DNA of 64,000 nt. Source: UBA1127 sp965116355 (GTDB lineage Bacteria; Chloroflexota; Dehalococcoidia; Lucifugimonadales; UBA1127). The stretch covers positions 1,550,001 through 1,614,000 of the forward strand of contig OZ220679.1 in assembly GCA_965116355.1 (NCBI GenBank), written 5' to 3'. This document shows positions 60,660 to 64,000 of the stretch, one piece after another. The notes beneath the pieces were generated by a model. That model was given only the letters and a program-made list of their open reading frames with translations. It had not been told where the DNA came from and did no database searches. Position 1 is the first letter of the stretch; each line of letters opens with the position of its first letter. A program made the position numbers and the translations under genes.

Positions 60660-61316
60660 CTAGCGTCCCTGCAGCTCCCGGACGTAGTCGACCAGCAGCC
60701 AGCGGTCCTCCGGCGGCAGCAGGTTGCCGAAGGCCGGCATGACCAGCACGCCGTCCTTGAGGATGCCGTAGATGTCGCCGTCGGTCTTCTCGACCGTCGC
60801 CTCGTCCGAGAGGTCCGGGACGGGGACGTAGCTGTAGGCCGTCAGGAAGTCGTTGACGCGGCCGTCGCCCGCGCCCTCCATGCCGTGGCAGTGCGAGCAG
60901 TTCCAGCGGTAGAGCTCGGCGGCCTCGGTATGGCCCGGCGTCCCGGCCGCCGCCTCGCCCGCCCGAGGGTTGACCAAGTCTGTGTAGTCCTGCGGGTCGA
61001 CGAACGGCTCGCGCGTCAGCGTGCGCTCGTCGCCGGCGAACTTGTACGGGACGGCGCCCGGCGGCGAGTCGAGGCGCGGCGGCTCCTGGGGCCGGTAGGT
61101 CTGTGTGTAGTGCATCTCCGCCGCCCAGTCGATGGGGGCGTAGTTGCCGCTCTTGGCAAGGCACCCGGAAGCGAGCAGCAGCAGCGCCGCCGCCGTTACG
61201 GCAAGCAGCGTGCCCCGCACCGTTCGCCCTGAGGGAATACCCCATACCGTTCGCCCTGAGGGAAATCGAAGGGCGAGCGTTGCGGAGGTGCCTCCGGTGT
61301 GCGTGCGCTCTCGCAT
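60660..61316 (-). CDS. Mono-heme c-type cytochrome lipoprotein (ActE-like), repeat inside N-terminus
   Basis: A 218-residue lipoprotein cytochrome. The heme site is YRWNCSHCHGMEG (C140, C143, H144), with VMPAFGNLLPP for the Met ligand. The signal segment GTLLAVTAAALLLLASGC ends in a lipobox (C52). Before it, residues 15-33 (ALRFPSGRTVWGIPSGRT) are the translation of two dispersed repeats. The ATG lies two bases after the actD stop codon; a GTG at 61220 just after the repeats would give a normal signal peptide. It likely is the electron exit of alternative complex III. Confidence 0.88.
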   Translation of the reverse strand: MRERTHTGGTSATLALRFPSGRTVWGIPSGRTVRGTLLAVTAAALLLLASGCLAKSGNYAPIDWAAEMHYTQTYRPQEPPRLDSPPGAVPYKFAGDERTLTREPFVDPQDYTDLVNPRAGEAAAGTPGHTEAAELYRWNCSHCHGMEGAGDGRVNDFLTAYSYVPVPDLSDEATVEKTDGDIYGILKDGVLVMPAFGNLLPPEDRWLLVDYVRELQGR

Positions 61317-61318
61317 AA

Positions 61319-61828
61319 CTAGCTCGCGGGCTCCAGTTGAACGTCGGCCGCGTTGGCCGCCTTGAACAGGGCGTCCACGCGCTCCGCCTCGCCCTCGGGG
61401 GCGACGACGACGAGCCCGATGTAGCCCTCGGTGATCCGCGGGTCGTACAGGTCCAGCTTGGCCTTCGGCAGCCGGGACTCGAAGATGACGCCGATGATGG
61501 TCGAGATGATGGCGCCCAGCATGGTCCCCTCGTAGGCGATGATGAACATGGCCGGCAGCGCCAGGATCGGCTTGCCGCCCGTCACCAGCGGGTATGCTAG
61601 CTGCGTGCCCGCCGTCACCAGCAGCGCGAGCGAGAAGCCCAGCATCGCGCCCATCAGCGGCCACACGTACAGCCGGTGGTTGGCCACCTTCTCCCCGAAG
61701 GCCCCCTCCGGGAACGGTGTGCCGGACAGCACCTCAAAATTGTCCATGCCGTTTTCCTTCAGCTTGTCCGCTGCTTCAACGGCTTCGTCGACCTCTCTGA
61801 ACACTCCCAGGACGCTTCTGCCAGCCAT
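61319..61828 (-). CDS. actD: Alternative complex III subunit ActD (DUF3341)
   Basis: A 169-residue DUF3341 protein. It starts VLGVFREVDEAVEAADKLKE and has HRLYVWPLMGAMLGFSLALL and MFIIAYEGTMLGAIISTIIG as two membrane helices, the family hallmark. It ends EGEAERVDALFKAANAADVQ. ActD is a membrane subunit of the quinol:cytochrome c oxidoreductase that replaces the bc1 complex in many Chloroflexota and Bacteroidota. The ATG follows GAGGATAGCT. Confidence 0.93.
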   Translation of the reverse strand: MAGRSVLGVFREVDEAVEAADKLKENGMDNFEVLSGTPFPEGAFGEKVANHRLYVWPLMGAMLGFSLALLVTAGTQLAYPLVTGGKPILALPAMFIIAYEGTMLGAIISTIIGVIFESRLPKAKLDLYDPRITEGYIGLVVVAPEGEAERVDALFKAANAADVQLEPAS

Positions 61829-61845
61829 AGCTATCCTCGCTTGCC

Positions 61846-63225
61846 TTACTCCTCGCGGTATGCCGCCGGGACCATCACCTTGCCCACCCTGACGTGCGTC
61901 TCAAGCGCCACCCCCTCCTTGGCGTCCGCCAGCGGAATGATGGGGAAGAACTTGGAGAACGTGAGCACCCCAAGGAAGACGAGACAGAAGCTGCCGGCCA
62001 CCAGGATCAGCTCGATCGGGCTCGGGTTGTACGAGCCCCAGCTGAACGTGAGCGGCTGCTTGCGCATGAGGCTGGGGATGATGATGATGAAACGCTCCAG
62101 CCACATGCCGATATTGACCATGAGCGTTGTCCAGAACATGAGCGCCACGTTCTGCCGCACCCTGCGGAAGAGCCACAGCGGCACGGGGACGAAGTAGCCC
62201 ATCAGCAGGAAGACGATGAACGTCGCGTTGAACGGCCACTCGAAGACCTGCAGCGTGCGCAGGCTGATCTCGGGCTCCTCCGCCGGGTAGATGCCCAGGA
62301 AGAACTCGATGACCAGGAAGTAGAACCACGCCGTCGCCACCACGATCATCAGCCGCGCCAGCGCGTCGAAGTGGTCGTCGCGGATGTAGTTCTCCCACCG
62401 GAACATCCACCGCAGCAGCGCCAGCACGGAGATCACGCCCGCCACGCCCGAGTGCACGGCTCCGATGACGAAGTACGGCGCGAAGATGGTCGCGTGCCAC
62501 CCCTCGACCGCGATCTGCACCGCGAAGTCCCACGACACGATGCTGTGCACCGAGACGAACACCGGCAGGATCAGCGCCGAGAGCAGGAAGCCCGCGATGA
62601 TCTGCAGCTTCCACTGCCGGGTGTTGCCCTTCCAGCCAAGGCTCAGGAAGCCGTAGACCTTCTGCATCAAGCCGGATGAGCGGTCGCGCAGGACGGCCAG
62701 GTCCGGGATGAGCAGCAGGATGACGAAGAGCGTCGTGCCCGTCAGGTACGTCGAAATGGCCGTCGGGTCCCAGACGAACGGCGACCGGACATCGGGCCAG
62801 ATGCCGCGCCCGAAGTCGTAGCCCGGCGGCATCGACCAGTAGATGCGCCACGGGCGTCCCGTGTGGAAGACCGGGTGCAGCGCCGCCGTGCCCAGCGCGA
62901 AGATCGTGAGCACCTCAGCCGCGCGCGTCGCCGGCCGCCGCCACTCGGCGTTGCTCAGGCGCAGAATGGCCGAGAGCATGACGCCAGCATGGCTGATGCC
63001 GACCCAGAACACGAAGTTGACCAGCAGGAAGCCCCACATCACCGGCCGGTTGATCCCGTACACGCCCGTGCCGTGGTTCACCGCCCACGCGAAGCCGCCG
63101 AGGGCCGTGCACACGCCAATGGCGAGCCCGCCCAGCAGGAAGTAGAACCAGATGGGCGTCGCCAACACTGGCCGCAACAGATCGCGGTTGATGTCCCGCT
63201 CAGTCAGCGCCGGGCGCAGTTGCAT
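61846..63225 (-). CDS. actC: Alternative complex III subunit ActC (NrfD/PsrC family)
   Basis: A 459-residue NrfD-type membrane protein with about ten helices. Family motifs include FWVGISHAGVMLSAILRLS, WRRPATRAAEVLTIFA, VHSIVSWDFAV and MWLERFIIIIPSL. ActC binds the quinol and with ActF forms the membrane core of alternative complex III. The next gene downstream is actD, 17 bases away. An NrfD-like gene precedes it. Confidence 0.93.
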   Translation of the reverse strand: MQLRPALTERDINRDLLRPVLATPIWFYFLLGGLAIGVCTALGGFAWAVNHGTGVYGINRPVMWGFLLVNFVFWVGISHAGVMLSAILRLSNAEWRRPATRAAEVLTIFALGTAALHPVFHTGRPWRIYWSMPPGYDFGRGIWPDVRSPFVWDPTAISTYLTGTTLFVILLLIPDLAVLRDRSSGLMQKVYGFLSLGWKGNTRQWKLQIIAGFLLSALILPVFVSVHSIVSWDFAVQIAVEGWHATIFAPYFVIGAVHSGVAGVISVLALLRWMFRWENYIRDDHFDALARLMIVVATAWFYFLVIEFFLGIYPAEEPEISLRTLQVFEWPFNATFIVFLLMGYFVPVPLWLFRRVRQNVALMFWTTLMVNIGMWLERFIIIIPSLMRKQPLTFSWGSYNPSPIELILVAGSFCLVFLGVLTFSKFFPIIPLADAKEGVALETHVRVGKVMVPAAYREE

Positions 63226-63244
63226 CCCTGCTTCTTACCCTTTC

Positions 63245-64000
63245 CTATTCCGGCTTCGCCAGGATCTTGAGTGGCAGCCGCTTGAACGGCCGGATCACCT
63301 GCAGCATCGACCCTTCGCGTATTTCCCACAGGTTGAAGATGGGCACGAACTTGATCGCGAGCGTGTACAGCAGCAGCGCCCCGCCGATGACGCCCGCGAC
63401 CATGAGGCCGTCGCCGAGATCCGGCGTCACCGCCTCCGGCACCTCCTGCAGTATGTGGCCCGTGTACTCCTCGACCGAGTAGAAGCCAACGTAGATGCGC
63501 ACCTTGTCGAGGAACGCGCCGAAGATGATGAAGCACGAGACGATGGTCGGCCCGAGGATGCTCTTGCGCACCGGGTTCCACATGAGGATGCCCAGCACAA
63601 GCGCGAAGTTGCAGATGATCGTGATGATGAAGATGGTGCGGTACGGCCCGAACCACATGAGCTGCAGGAAGTCCTGCGCCTGCGGCGTCTTGGCGTACCA
63701 GTAGATGATGAAGCCGGACCACCAGAAGTACATCCACAGCAGCGACGAGGCCAGCATCAGCTTGGCCATGCTCCAGAACTGGTTGACGCCGATGTACTCC
63801 TTGAACCCGCCGAACATCCGCACCACGAAGCTGGTCACGATGACCGTCGCCAGCGCCGACTGGATGCCGCCGAGGGCCTGCCACGCCGGGAAGACGGAGT
63901 CGCGCAGGCCGGGCACCAGGCTCTGGCCGAAGTCGAAGCTGATGGTGGTGTGCGACCATACGATGAAGATGAAGTACAGGGCGCCGAGAACGCCGAGTCC
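63245..64000 (-). CDS. Second NrfD/PsrC-family (ActF- or cytochrome-linked) membrane protein, partial
   Basis: At least 252 codons, open at the window edge. The visible part has the NrfD-like pattern FIFIVWSHTTISFDFGQSL, a helix VIVTSFVVRMFGGFKEYI, YFWWSGFIIYWYAKT and GPYRTIFIITIICNFALVLG. Gene order in known operons (actABCDEF) places ActF after ActE, so this upstream NrfD gene is atypical: either a rearranged ActF or an extra quinol subunit. It lies 19 bases before actC. Confidence 0.85.
   Translation of the reverse strand, partial: GLGVLGALYFIFIVWSHTTISFDFGQSLVPGLRDSVFPAWQALGGIQSALATVIVTSFVVRMFGGFKEYIGVNQFWSMAKLMLASSLLWMYFWWSGFIIYWYAKTPQAQDFLQLMWFGPYRTIFIITIICNFALVLGILMWNPVRKSILGPTIVSCFIIFGAFLDKVRIYVGFYSVEEYTGHILQEVPEAVTPDLGDGLMVAGVIGGALLLYTLAIKFVPIFNLWEIREGSMLQVIRPFKRLPLKILAKPE

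Noticed and set aside
1..64000. tRNA, rRNA, tmRNA, RNase P RNA and riboswitches
   Set aside because: I found no cloverleaf with a GTTCRANYC arm, no rRNA sequence and no recognisable riboswitch core. A covariance-model search would settle this.

Overview
This is a GC-rich bacterial chromosome segment with about 57 supportable protein genes and no rRNA, tRNA or CRISPR array that I can see. The gene content fits a Chloroflexota-type organism (Dehalococcoidia/SAR202-like): an alternative complex III with cytochrome c maturation genes, an ERG4/ERG24-type reductase, two paralogous amidohydrolases, and scattered single-gene catabolic functions. The phylum is an inference from gene content, not a demonstrated placement. 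Intergenic spaces are crowded with at least four families of short, imperfectly palindromic dispersed repeats, and some repeats have become part of coding sequences.

Layout. 0-2.4 kb: an SDR cut by the window edge, a VOC protein and a MetE-like protein. 2.6-3.2 kb: a MntA/HepT pair. 3.3-6.3 kb: lepA, a small zinc-ribbon membrane protein and a P-loop kinase-like protein. 6.3-9.6 kb: a DUF3224 protein, an amidohydrolase, a cupin, and a ribbon-helix-helix-like gene with its own promoter, an operator-like repeat and a small partner. 9.6-13.6 kb: a DUF418 membrane protein, flanked by two copies of the 3' end of a frameshifted PHP phosphoesterase gene, then rny. 13.8-20 kb: a DUF2007 protein, a TAXI-fold protein without a signal peptide, an ornithine cyclodeaminase homologue, a second amidohydrolase, an alpha/beta hydrolase and a HAD hydrolase. 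20.3-25.8 kb: gyrB, a PH-like protein and gyrA in one direction. 26-29 kb: a class II aldolase and an ABC-F ATPase.

29.6-31.6 kb is an AT-richer island with an orphan gene, a noncoding stretch and a phage-like small gene. 32-37.3 kb is a replication and lipid cluster: dnaB, a DnaD-like protein and an unusual tandem double-AAA+ helicase loader, followed by a GT4 glycosyltransferase and a CDP-alcohol phosphatidyltransferase. 37.6-38.4 kb holds an inositol-monophosphatase-fold protein that has lost two metal ligands. 38.6-46 kb: rplI, a zinc/membrane protein, plsY, GNAT, an endonuclease/exonuclease/phosphatase protein, a class I amidotransferase, an ABC-2 exporter and an MBL hydrolase. 46.1-48.5 kb is a small prophage remnant with a frameshifted large terminase. 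48.6-54.5 kb: a CDF-like transporter, a peptidase E-like protein, a hydrolase, an ArsR-VOC operon with a striking operator, and glmS.

54.5-64 kb, all on the minus strand: an ERG4/ERG24 reductase, then a tightly packed run of nine genes joining alternative complex III subunits (two NrfD-like proteins, ActD, a c-type cytochrome) to cytochrome c maturation (CcmH, CcmF, a small CcmI-like protein, a membrane-anchored hypothetical and a TlpA/ResA thioredoxin). The arrangement suggests that the quinol:cytochrome c oxidoreductase and part of its heme-attachment machinery are made together.
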